Source: DASUFH01 sp036274645
GTDB taxonomy: Bacteria; Acidobacteriota; Terriglobia; 20CM-2-55-15
NCBI GenBank assembly: GCA_036274645.1
Contig: DASUFH010000435.1
Location: forward strand, 1 to 10,963
Direction: 5' to 3'
Length of the DNA: 10,963 bases
How positions within the stretch are numbered: position 1 is the stretch's first letter; each line of letters opens with the position of its first letter. Shown here piece after piece: positions 1 through 6,853 of this stretch. The position numbers and the translations under genes were made by a program. Below the pieces are notes generated by a model. That model saw only the letters and a program-made list of their open reading frames with translations. It did not search any database and was not told where the DNA came from.

Positions 1-74
1 GGACAATGGACAAGTGGGGAAGCGCGTCGCTCGAAATTGTTTCCCCGTCTTGTTCCAATCCCCTTTCTTTGTTC

Positions 75-258
75 ATGAAACGGCTCGCAAAGCTCATTGT
101 CTGGACGCACGATTCTCGGGATCCCGCTGAGCGCATTCTTCCTGATGTGGTTTCTGACCGGCATCGGAATGATCTACTCGCGAGGCATGCCCCGGCTCAC
201 GCCGGAGGTCCGCCTGTCCCGGCAGACGCCGCTGGATCTGGAGAAGGTTGCTGCCCTC
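75..258 (+). pseudogene. Frameshifted N-terminal fragment of a PepSY-associated TM protein
   Basis: An ATG at 75 opens a basic N-terminus (MKRLAKLIVWTH, to position 110). The reading then has to shift frame: from 112 the frame gives ILGIPLSAFFLMWFLTGIGM, followed by IYSRGMPRLTPEVRLSRQTPLDLEKV to about 249. Joined, this looks like the first transmembrane helix and following loop of PepSY-domain membrane proteins (WTHR-LGIPL..., then RGMPRLTPE...). Losing two bases near 110-111, or gaining one, would explain the break. Homology stops near 250-258, where sequence of a different origin begins, so nearly all of the usual protein (several hundred residues) is missing. No convincing ribosome binding site precedes the ATG. 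The family assignment rests on motif memory over about 55 residues. That it is a broken gene is clearer than what it was. Confidence 0.5.
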
Positions 259-384
259 TTCTGCCCAGAATCGCGGTGAGGAAAACAGCCCCGGGCGGCG
301 CAGCGCGATGGTCACTGCCGCCATTGCGAACATCACCCATTTCAAATGGCGCGCATAGGGACGCCATATCGCAGATTGCGGGTT
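250..384 (-). pseudogene. Fragment of a polytopic membrane protein (GT-C glycosyltransferase-like)
   Basis: On the minus strand a short open stretch between a stop at 385-387 and about 250 reads SAIWRPYARHLKWVMFAMAA and then VTIALRRPGLFSSPRFWAEEG. A basic cytoplasmic start, one hydrophobic helix and then RRPxLxxxPxFWAEEG is the N-terminal signature of a class of large membrane proteins resembling GT-C glycosyltransferases (usual form: NPQFWAEDG just after TM1). The similarity ends at about 250, where the strand runs into the reverse complement of the PepSY-like fragment. No strong start codon or Shine-Dalgarno sequence is visible; the only start in frame is a TTG at 345. It is too short to be functional and is read here as debris from a rearrangement. 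The sequence from 385 to 552 holds no gene I can support. Confidence 0.35.
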
Positions 385-552
385 CTAAGCTGTCAGGTTC
401 GCGCCGGCGCTCGCCGTACCTGAAGAAGTCACCATGGGCGTAGCCGCTCCGTCCGGACACTGGGTCGGTTGACGAGTATACGCGCAGCCACTGGCGGAAT
501 ATTCCGGCGCCTGTCAGGAAAGTGAAATTCACAACGCGCGCGGATCGGGAGG

Positions 553-990
553 CTAGTCGGTTGTCAGCGGATTCACGACCGTGAGGGACGGAAACCGGCC
601 GAAATCCCGATCGGAAGACCAGAGTTCACGAACGCCATGTTGCAGGCAGATTGCCGCAACCCGCGCGTCGTGAACGAGGGGCCCTGTAATGTGGCCGGCC
701 ACCAGCAAGGCGCGTAATTCACTCCAATGCGCCTGGGTTTCCGAAAGAAGCACGACGCTGGGAGATTCCAGCCACGCTTCGACCTGGTCGATGGCCAGTT
801 CCTGGGGTGTCGGCGGATCAAAGATGCGGGGATGAGTGACGATGGAGAAGAACTCGTGCAGGCAAGGCCAGGGCAGGGCCCAGAGGCTCCTGCCCTGAGC
901 GAGTTGCTCGATCCTCCGGCGCGCTGACGCGCTGAATTCAGAGTCTTCCCGGTGAGCGTAGACCAGAACGTTAGTGTCGACTGCGATCAC
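553..990 (-). CDS. vapC: VapC-type PIN-domain ribonuclease toxin
   Basis: This is a 145-residue PIN-domain protein, the usual VapC length. PIN toxins are Mg2+-dependent ribonucleases that cut structured RNAs such as initiator tRNA or rRNA; the target cannot be told from sequence. The acidic metal site is complete: D5 in IAVDTNVLVYAH, E46 in CLHEFFSIVT, D108 in LVHDARVAAI, and D127 (with D129) in WSSDRDF. The start is a GTG at 990 whose GTGA overlaps the stop of the upstream antitoxin gene, so the two are translationally coupled. That overlap fixes the start. It ends at 553 beside the decayed fragments. The antitoxin should block the acidic pocket and, as the complex, repress the shared promoter. 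The family call is firm; toxicity is inferred. Confidence 0.9.
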   Translation of the reverse strand: MIAVDTNVLVYAHREDSEFSASARRRIEQLAQGRSLWALPWPCLHEFFSIVTHPRIFDPPTPQELAIDQVEAWLESPSVVLLSETQAHWSELRALLVAGHITGPLVHDARVAAICLQHGVRELWSSDRDFGRFPSLTVVNPLTTD

Positions 991-1232
991 GCGCCGCGGT
1001 CCTCATAAGCCAACTCCCGCAGTCGCTCCCAGGACGCTCCGCGCATCGGCGCCTGCAGCCCCTTCCCGCGAAAACTCGCCTTGCGCAACCGGAACGGCTT
1101 CAGTTGCTTTCGATCCTTGATCGCCTGCCGCAGTCCCGTTTCGATCAACTCGCGCAAGGTGATTCCCTCGCGAGCTACGATTTGTTTGGCCGCCTCCAGA
1201 AGCGAGTCGGAAATCTCTACGGTTGTCTTCAT
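987..1232 (-). CDS. vapB: VapB-type ribbon-helix-helix antitoxin
   Basis: An 81-residue protein beginning MKTTVEISDSLLEAAKQIVA. A short beta strand and two helices (residues 1-42) form a ribbon-helix-helix DNA-binding fold of the VapB/DUF2191 kind. The basic tail at 43-81 (KPFRLRKASF..., ending WERLRELAYEDRGA) would wrap the toxin. It precedes and overlaps vapC by 4 nt. ATG 1232 is chosen because MKTTVEI is the canonical family start. An in-frame ATG four codons upstream (1244) and the much longer open frame to 1583 have no support. No Shine-Dalgarno sequence precedes either ATG. The start codon sits inside an inverted repeat that is a good candidate for the autoregulatory operator. Confidence 0.87.
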   Translation of the reverse strand: MKTTVEISDSLLEAAKQIVAREGITLRELIETGLRQAIKDRKQLKPFRLRKASFRGKGLQAPMRGASWERLRELAYEDRGA

Positions 1233-1260
1233 ATGGGTAACCATATCAGATGGCCCATAT
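1231..1260. promoter_or_regulatory. Candidate VapBC operator/promoter: ATATGGG inverted repeat
   Basis: ATATGGG (1231-1237) and CCCATAT (1254-1260) are perfect inverted copies with a 16-bp spacer, and an extra CCATAT lies at 1241-1246. The repeat overlaps the antitoxin start codon (1230-1232). On the minus strand a weak promoter can be drawn through it: TTGTGT at about 1268-1263, 17 bp, then TATGGT at 1245-1240, which would put transcription start at or next to the ATG. Ribbon-helix-helix antitoxins of VapBC pairs normally bind such short repeats over their own promoter. The repeat is seen; its role is inferred. Confidence 0.5.
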
Positions 1261-1334
1261 AGACACAATCCGGCAGTGGTGTGGTTGACGTATACAGCCC
1301 CAACATTGCGTTTATCGTTTGGGTTCCGAGGTCC

Positions 1335-1340
1335 TATAAT
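1335..1340 (+). promoter_or_regulatory. Consensus -10 box (TATAAT) of the DUF1592 operon
   Basis: TATAAT lies at 1335-1340 and the ATG of the cytochrome gene at 1349, leaving 8 nt. Transcription starts about 7 nt after a -10 box, so the mRNA would begin at or beside the ATG (leaderless). This agrees with the lack of any Shine-Dalgarno sequence before 1349. The -35 region (TTATCG at 1312-1317, 17-bp spacer) is poor. Confidence 0.55.
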
Positions 1341-1348
1341 CGTGGCCC

Positions 1349-3829
1349 ATGAGCCTTCCGGATTCCTTCCCCGGCCGGTCCCGGCGGGCGCGAAAACTTG
1401 TGGCTGCGGTGGCCGTATGCGCAGCTCTGGTGGGATGGCAAATTCCGCAGAATCCGCTCGCGCAACCCCCTGTAGCGTACCCGCAGGGCTCTGCCGGTCC
1501 GGCGCCGGTCTTGTCGGGTGAAACGGCCACGGTTCGCGCAACGCTCGACCGGTATTGCGCGGGGTGTCACAACAGTCGCGCATCCACTGCGGCGACGGCG
1601 TCCGGGGTAGTGTTCGACCGCGCGGATCTGAGCCAGGTGGCGGCCGATCCCGCGTTATGGGAAAAGGTCATCCGCAAGTTGCGGACCGGGTCGATGCCTC
1701 CCGAGGGGTCGCCTCGACCCGATGCGGCAACGCACGCCGCGCTGATCGGCTTCCTCGAAACGCGTCTGGACCGTGCCGCCATGGACCATCCTGATCCGGG
1801 CCGCCCCTTGATCCATCGGCTGAATCGCGCGGAATACGCTAACGCGATCCGCGATCTGCTGGGCCTCGATGTCGAAGCGGAGGCGCTCCTGCCGGCAGAC
1901 GACTCTTCCGACGGCTTCGACAACATGGCCGGCGCGTTGAGCCTGTCCCCGGCGCTTCTCGAACGCTATCTGGCCGCGGCGGCAAAGGTCAGCGCGATCG
2001 CGGTGGGTAGCCCGAAGATTACGGCCAGTTCCGAAACCTACCGTGTCCGCGGCGACCTGTCGCAGACGGGCCATATCGAGGGGCTGCCGCTCGGCACACG
2101 CGGAGGCGTGGCTGCCGAACACACGTTTCCGCTCGATGGCGAATACGTCATCAAGGTGAAGCTGGTCGAGACCAATCTCGGCACGATCCGTGGACTCCAG
2201 TTCGAAAATCAGCTCGAGATTGCCGTCGATGGGGAGCGCGTGTTGCTGGCGCCGGTTGGCGGTCCGAGCGACTACATCGAATCGTCGAACAACGCCACCA
2301 ACACGGTCAACTCACTGAACCAGCGCCTGCAGGCGCGCGTTCCCGTCCGGGCGGGCCAGCGTACGGTTACCGCGGCCTTTCTCGAGCCGTCGTCATCACT
2401 GGGCCCCATGCGGCTCGAGGACTTCCTCCGCAGCACGATCGTGGCCACCGATCATTTCGGCGTTCCGCACGTGGAGTACATGACCGTCAGCGGTCCGTTC
2501 AGCGCCACCGGGGCCAGCGAAACGCCCAGCCGCCAGCGCATTTTTACCTGTCATCCGGCGTCGACCGCCGAGGAGCGGCCGTGCGCAACGACCATTCTTT
2601 CCAACCTGGCGCGGCGCGCCTACCGGCGTCCGGTGACGGATGCGGATATGGCCGGTCTCATGCGCTTTTATGACGAGGGCCATGCGGCCTCCGGCTTCGA
2701 GTCCGGCGTGGAACTGGCTTTGCGCGCAATGCTGGCCAGCCCGAAGTTCCTTTTCCGGGCTGAACGCGATCCGTCCGGAGTCGCGCCCGGCTCGGTTTAC
2801 GCGCTCGCGGATGTGGAACTGGCTTCGCGGTTGTCGTTCTTCCTGTGGAGCAGCATCCCCGATGACGAACTGCTTGCCGTGGCGGAATCGGGCAGGCTGC
2901 ATGATCCGGCCACCCTGGCGTCTGAGGTCCGGCGCATGCTGGCCGATCCGAAATCGGAGGCGCTGGTCACGAACTTTGCGGGGCAATGGTTGCAGATCCG
3001 CAATCTGCGCAGCGCGACGCCCGACAAGAATGACTTCCCGAACTACGATGACACGCTGCGCCTGGCGTTCGAGCGTGAGTTGGAACTGTTCGTCGGCAGC
3101 GTCATCCACGAGAACCGCAGCGTCCCCGAGTTGCTGACCGCCGACTACACCTTCGTGAATGAGCGGCTGGCCCTGCATTACGGGATTCCCTTTGTCTTCG
3201 GCAGCCAGTTCCGCCGCGTTTCCGGCATTGACGAGAACCGGCGCGGCCTTCTGGGGAAGGGGGGGATCCTGATGCTGACGTCGCATGCGGATCGCACGTC
3301 GCCGGTGGTCCGCGGGAAATGGGTCCTGGATAACCTGGTCGGCTCGCCGCCTCCACCCCCGCCGCCGAATGTGCCCCCTCTTTCGGAGACGCCGGGCGCG
3401 CAGCCGTTGACGATGCGGGCGCGAATGGAACAGCACCGGGCCAACCCGGTTTGCGCAAACTGCCATAAGCTGATGGATCCGATCGGCCTGGCGCTTGAAA
3501 ATTTTGATGGTGTCGGCGCGTGGCGCGACAACGACAATGGCCAGCCCGTCGACACGGCCGGACAGTTGAGCGATGGGACGAAAATCGAAGGCGTGACCGG
3601 ACTGCGCGACGCTCTCGCGAAACGGCCCGAGGTCTTTGTCGAAACGGTTGTCCGGAAGCTGCTAACCTATGCGCTTGGCCGAGGGCTCGAGCCGGCCGAC
3701 ATGCCTGCGGTGCGCGCCATCGTGCGCCAGTCGGAACGCGACGCCTACCGGTTCGGATCGCTGGTCGAAGGCGTGGTCAACAGTACGCCATTCCGTATGC
3801 GGAAAGCCGAGGAGACACCCAAGGATTAG
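1349..3829 (+). CDS. Exported DUF1592-family c-type cytochrome, two CXXCH motifs
   Basis: An 826-residue exported protein. A basic N-terminus and hydrophobic stretch (about residues 10-40) form a signal sequence. A class-I cytochrome c-like module follows, with heme motif C70-A-G-C73-H74 and a likely distal ligand M116 in GSMPPEG. Then come DUF1587 (about 156-220, HRLNRAEYANAIRDLLGL), a beta-sandwich resembling a carbohydrate-binding module (about 225-390), DUF1595 (about 416-473), DUF1592 (about 482-609), DUF1588 (about 630-728) and DUF1585 (about 751-820). DUF1588 carries a second CXXCH motif, C702-A-N-C705-H706, after a run of seven prolines (667-673). The domain order is that of the full-length family, common in Planctomycetes, Verrucomicrobia and Acidobacteria. 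Two covalent hemes imply periplasmic electron transfer, but the reaction is unknown. It heads an operon with the DUF1552 and ankyrin genes. It starts at ATG 1349, directly behind a TATAAT box and without a ribosome binding site. Confidence 0.93.
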   Translation: MSLPDSFPGRSRRARKLVAAVAVCAALVGWQIPQNPLAQPPVAYPQGSAGPAPVLSGETATVRATLDRYCAGCHNSRASTAATASGVVFDRADLSQVAADPALWEKVIRKLRTGSMPPEGSPRPDAATHAALIGFLETRLDRAAMDHPDPGRPLIHRLNRAEYANAIRDLLGLDVEAEALLPADDSSDGFDNMAGALSLSPALLERYLAAAAKVSAIAVGSPKITASSETYRVRGDLSQTGHIEGLPLGTRGGVAAEHTFPLDGEYVIKVKLVETNLGTIRGLQFENQLEIAVDGERVLLAPVGGPSDYIESSNNATNTVNSLNQRLQARVPVRAGQRTVTAAFLEPSSSLGPMRLEDFLRSTIVATDHFGVPHVEYMTVSGPFSATGASETPSRQRIFTCHPASTAEERPCATTILSNLARRAYRRPVTDADMAGLMRFYDEGHAASGFESGVELALRAMLASPKFLFRAERDPSGVAPGSVYALADVELASRLSFFLWSSIPDDELLAVAESGRLHDPATLASEVRRMLADPKSEALVTNFAGQWLQIRNLRSATPDKNDFPNYDDTLRLAFERELELFVGSVIHENRSVPELLTADYTFVNERLALHYGIPFVFGSQFRRVSGIDENRRGLLGKGGILMLTSHADRTSPVVRGKWVLDNLVGSPPPPPPPNVPPLSETPGAQPLTMRARMEQHRANPVCANCHKLMDPIGLALENFDGVGAWRDNDNGQPVDTAGQLSDGTKIEGVTGLRDALAKRPEVFVETVVRKLLTYALGRGLEPADMPAVRAIVRQSERDAYRFGSLVEGVVNSTPFRMRKAEETPKD

Positions 3830-3844
3830 GCCCGGAATCAGGCT

Positions 3845-3850
3845 AAGGAG
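3845..3850 (+). promoter_or_regulatory. Ribosome binding site of the DUF1552 gene
   Basis: AAGGAG sits 5 nt before ATG 3856, in the 26-nt gap after the cytochrome stop. It fixes the start. It also contrasts with the leaderless-looking first gene of the operon. Confidence 0.8.
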
Positions 3851-3855
3851 CAGGA

Positions 3856-5187
3856 ATGAAGAGTTCCCCTGTTGTGATCAAACGCTCGTTGCCACGCCGC
3901 GCATTCCTGCGGGGCGCCGGAGCTGCGCTCGCGCTGCCGTTCCTCGACGCCATGACGCCGGCGTTGACCGCGATGTCGAGGACCGCCGCCGCCATCCGCC
4001 CGCGCATCGGGTTCGTTTATGTGCCGAACGGCATCATCATGGACCAGTTCACACCCGCCACGGTGGGCGCCGATTTCGAGATCCCGACAATCCTGAAACC
4101 GCTGGAACCGTACCGGGATTCACTGACCGTCGTCAGCAATCTCGTCCGCGCGGAGTCGAACAACAATCATGCGGTGTCGTCAGGGTGCTGGCTGACGGGA
4201 ACGCGGCCCAAACGCACCGACGGTCCCGACTTCCGCATCGGCACGTCCGTCGATCAACTCATCGCCCGGCAAATCGGGCAGGACACGGTTTTCCCGTCCC
4301 TTGAAGTGGCGACCGAAGATTTCTCGGGCCTGCTGGGCGCGTGCGATCCCGGTTACAGCTGCGCGTACATGAACACGCTCAACTGGCAGACGCCGACGTC
4401 GCCGCTCCCGATGGAAATCAACCCGCGCGTGGTGTTCGACCGGATGTTCGGCGGAGGCGCTACCGTGGACGAGCGTCTCGCCCGCATGCGCGTCAACCGG
4501 AGCATTCTCGATTTCGTCAGCGCCGACCTGCGGGACCTCGGTTCCGGTCTGGGCGCCCGCGATCGCGCGCGTCTCGACGAATACCTGAACGATGTGCGGG
4601 AGATTGAGCGGCGCATCCAGCGGTCTGAAGCGCAGGCGCACAACTCGCCGGATGTGCCGCCCGAACCGGTCGGCGTTCCGGAGACGTTCGAGGAGCACGT
4701 TTCACTGATGTTCGATCTGATGGCGCTCGCCTGGCAGTCGGACCTGACGCGCGTGTTCACGTTCATGGTGGCCCGCGAAGTGAGTCAGCGGACGTATCCG
4801 AATCTGGGCGTGGCCGAACCGCATCACGCCGTGTCGCACCATGGCAACCGGCCCGAGTCGATCGCGAATCATACGAAGATCAACACGTATCACATGCAGC
4901 TGGTTTCCCGCTTCATCAAGCGGCTCGACTCCACGCCGGACGGCGATGGATCGCTGCTCGATCACGCGGCCGTCGTCTATGGCAGCGGCATGAGCGACGG
5001 CAATGGGCATACCGGATCGCCTTTGCCGCTGGCCATCATCGGCAAGGGCGCGGGACGCTTGCGCGGCAACAACCATGTCAAGACGCCCCAGGGTACGCCC
5101 ATGGCCAACGTCCTGCTCAGCCTGTCGCAGAAGTTCAATGTCGAGCAGGACACGTTCGGCGTGAGCACGGGGACCATCGATATATGA
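3856..5187 (+). CDS. Tat-exported DUF1552 protein
   Basis: A 443-residue DUF1552 protein of full length. Residues 10-33 are a twin-arginine signal: P13-R14-R15-A-F-L-R followed by the hydrophobic GAGAALALPFL, so it is probably folded in the cytoplasm, perhaps around a cofactor, before export. Family landmarks are present: C163-DPGYS-C169-AYMNTLNW, then PLPMEINPRVVFDRMFGGG; a His-rich segment H323-H324-AVS-H328-H329-GN; and VVYGSGMSDGNGH (373-385) before LPLAIIGKGAG. The last block resembles the C-terminal metal-site region of DUF1501/alkaline-phosphatase-like proteins, so hydrolase ancestry is possible but not shown. No enzymatic activity is established. DUF1552 genes commonly follow DUF1592 cytochrome genes, as here, which suggests the two products act together outside the cytoplasm. 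Its stop overlaps the next gene's ATG by 4 nt. Confidence 0.93.
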   Translation: MKSSPVVIKRSLPRRAFLRGAGAALALPFLDAMTPALTAMSRTAAAIRPRIGFVYVPNGIIMDQFTPATVGADFEIPTILKPLEPYRDSLTVVSNLVRAESNNNHAVSSGCWLTGTRPKRTDGPDFRIGTSVDQLIARQIGQDTVFPSLEVATEDFSGLLGACDPGYSCAYMNTLNWQTPTSPLPMEINPRVVFDRMFGGGATVDERLARMRVNRSILDFVSADLRDLGSGLGARDRARLDEYLNDVREIERRIQRSEAQAHNSPDVPPEPVGVPETFEEHVSLMFDLMALAWQSDLTRVFTFMVAREVSQRTYPNLGVAEPHHAVSHHGNRPESIANHTKINTYHMQLVSRFIKRLDSTPDGDGSLLDHAAVVYGSGMSDGNGHTGSPLPLAIIGKGAGRLRGNNHVKTPQGTPMANVLLSLSQKFNVEQDTFGVSTGTIDI

Positions 5188-6821
5188 TGTCCCGCCCGCA
5201 CGTGAAGAACCGCCTTGCCTTCCGGCGCCGCGCCGCCCTGGGCGCTTTCGGCCTGCTGGCTGCAGTCATCGCCATGGGAACGTGGACCTCGGCGGAGAGC
5301 GTTCGCCTGACGGACGTAATCCGTTCGGGCGATGCGGCGCGCGCCATGGAAATGCTCAAAGAAGGGGCTCCGGCCGACGCGCGGGATGCGGACGGAACGA
5401 CCGCGCTGCACTGGGCGGCCCGCATCGACAACATCGAGCTGGCGCGAACTCTCCTCGGCAAGGGCGCGCCGGCCGGCGCCGCCAATCGCTATGGCGTGAC
5501 GCCGCTGACGCTGGCCGCGATCAATGGCAGCGGGCCGATGACCCAACTGTTGCTCGACGCCGGGGCCGATCCCAACGCCACGTCCGGAGAGGGCGAAACC
5601 GTGCTGATGGCGGCGGCGCGCACCGGGCGACCGGAGCCGTTGCAGTTGCTGCTCGCGCGCGGGGCCAATCCCAACGCGACCGAACGCCAGTTCGGCGAAA
5701 CCGCGCTCATGTGGGCCGCGGGTAACAACCATGGGGAAGCCGTTCACGTCCTTGTGGCGGGAGGCGCGAATCCCAACGCGCGTTCGAATCTGATCGATCT
5801 GCCGAAGGTTAAAGTCGACTTTTCCTTTGCGGTCGGTACCGCGCTGCCGCGAGGTGGCATGACCGCGCTGATGTATGCGGCGCGCGAAGGGCAGCTGGAG
5901 GGAGTGACCGCGCTGGCGGACGCCGGAGCGGATCTCAACCTGGTGGATCCCGAAGGCTCAACCGCCATCGTGATTGCGACGATCAACGGACACTTTGAGG
6001 TGGCGGCGCGTCTCGCCGAGAAGGGCGCCGATCCGAACATCGGCGACGATTCGGGCATGGCGGCGCTCTATGCCGCAGTGGATATGGCCCACCCGCCGTC
6101 GCTGACGAACCGTCCGCCGACCCGCCCGACCGGCCGCCTGTCGGCGGCCGACCTTGTTGTCGTGCTCTTGAAGCACGGCGCGGATCCAAACCAGGGTCTC
6201 AAGGCGCCGATCCTCATGAAACAGCACAACAGCGGAGACGCCTCGCTGGGCGCCGGCGCCACGCCGCTCATGCGCGCGGCGAAAGCCAGCGACATCGGAA
6301 TCATGAAGTCGCTCGTGGAGCACGGCGCGGACCCGTTGCAGAAACTTTCCGGCGGCGCGGATGGCCTCTCCCAGGCGCTCTCCGCGCGCGGGCCGCGGGT
6401 ATTGACGCCCGATATGCCGATGTTTCAACTGATCCAGGCGATGCTGGAACACGGCCTCGACGCGAACACGGTAACCAACGGATCGCCGCTCCTGCATCAA
6501 AGTCTCGATCGCGGTCCCGAGTTCGTACGCATGCTGATCGGGCACGGCGCAAAACTGGATCTGAAGGATTCCAGCGGCCGAACTCCCCTGGAGATTGCGC
6601 TCGGAGCCCCGTCGACCGCGCCTGCCGCGCCTGCCGCGCCGGCGGCGCAGCCGGCTGGACGCGGTGGATTTGGCGGAGCAGGGGGGCGCGGTGGTGGTGG
6701 ATTTGGCGCCGCGGGTGGCCGCGGTGGAGGCGGCGCGCGAGGAGCCGCGCCGCCGGCGCCGATCGATCCGGCAACGATTGCGCTTCTAAGGGAACTTTCC
6801 GCTCAAGACGAGAACCGCTGA
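5184..6821 (+). CDS. Exported ankyrin-repeat protein with Ala/Pro and Gly/Arg-rich tail
   Basis: A 545-residue protein. The N-terminus (FRRRAALGAFGLLAAVIAMG, ending in ...TSAES at about 38) is a signal peptide. About 11 ankyrin repeats follow from about residue 40 to 460, with the usual TALHWAA and GADPN motifs. The array is broken by a non-repeat insert after repeat 5 (NLIDLPKVKVDFSFAVGTALPR) and a Pro-rich insert in repeat 8 (HPPSLTNRPPTRPTGRLSAA). Residues about 473-525 are low complexity: an Ala-Pro stretch, then Gly-rich sequence with RGG-type units. A short helix (ATIALLRELSAQ) ends the protein. Ankyrin arrays bind proteins. Co-transcription with, and ATGA overlap on, the DUF1552 gene suggests it scaffolds or recruits the other two exported products; this is inference. 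Two ATGs stand in tandem (5184 and 5187); 5184 gives the overlap. Confidence 0.92.
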   Translation: MMSRPHVKNRLAFRRRAALGAFGLLAAVIAMGTWTSAESVRLTDVIRSGDAARAMEMLKEGAPADARDADGTTALHWAARIDNIELARTLLGKGAPAGAANRYGVTPLTLAAINGSGPMTQLLLDAGADPNATSGEGETVLMAAARTGRPEPLQLLLARGANPNATERQFGETALMWAAGNNHGEAVHVLVAGGANPNARSNLIDLPKVKVDFSFAVGTALPRGGMTALMYAAREGQLEGVTALADAGADLNLVDPEGSTAIVIATINGHFEVAARLAEKGADPNIGDDSGMAALYAAVDMAHPPSLTNRPPTRPTGRLSAADLVVVLLKHGADPNQGLKAPILMKQHNSGDASLGAGATPLMRAAKASDIGIMKSLVEHGADPLQKLSGGADGLSQALSARGPRVLTPDMPMFQLIQAMLEHGLDANTVTNGSPLLHQSLDRGPEFVRMLIGHGAKLDLKDSSGRTPLEIALGAPSTAPAAPAAPAAQPAGRGGFGGAGGRGGGGFGAAGGRGGGGARGAAPPAPIDPATIALLRELSAQDENR

Positions 6822-6832
6822 AGAATAGGTTC

Positions 6833-6853
6833 TGGGGGGTGCGGTTCCCCCTA
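6833..6853 (+). terminator. Candidate terminator of the cytochrome/DUF1552/ankyrin operon
   Basis: Twelve nt after the ankyrin stop, TGGGGGG (6833-6839) pairs with CCCCCTA (6847-6853), giving 7 bp with one G-U around a 7-nt loop. The sequence after it is AT-rich (CTTATTCATT) but lacks a clean T-run. Its right arm runs into the large inverted repeat starting at 6849, so the two structures compete. Confidence 0.4.

Noticed and set aside
6..443. Plus-strand open frame of 145 residues across the fragment region
   Set aside because: It crosses the frameshift of the PepSY-like fragment and then reads out-of-frame Arg/Pro/Ser-rich sequence. Only the 75-110 part makes sense.
197..532. Minus-strand open frame of 111 residues
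   Set aside because: Arg/Gly/Pro-rich composition, no start signal, and the recognisable minus-strand fragment lies in another frame.
1233..1583. Upstream extension of the antitoxin frame to 1583
   Set aside because: The extension crosses the intergenic region and the start of the cytochrome gene. The canonical VapB N-terminus begins at 1232.
2396..3466. 356-residue open frame antisense to the DUF1592 gene
   Set aside because: Shadow frame produced by high GC in a well-supported gene; Arg/Gly/Gln-rich with no domain pattern.
4977..5747. 256-residue open frame antisense to the DUF1552 and ankyrin genes
   Set aside because: Spans the junction of two real genes on the other strand; composition typical of a shadow frame.
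5500..6100. DNA-level repetition in the ankyrin gene as a possible tandem repeat array
   Set aside because: The similarity is at protein level (33-residue ankyrin units) and the nucleotide copies are too diverged to be a DNA repeat or CRISPR.
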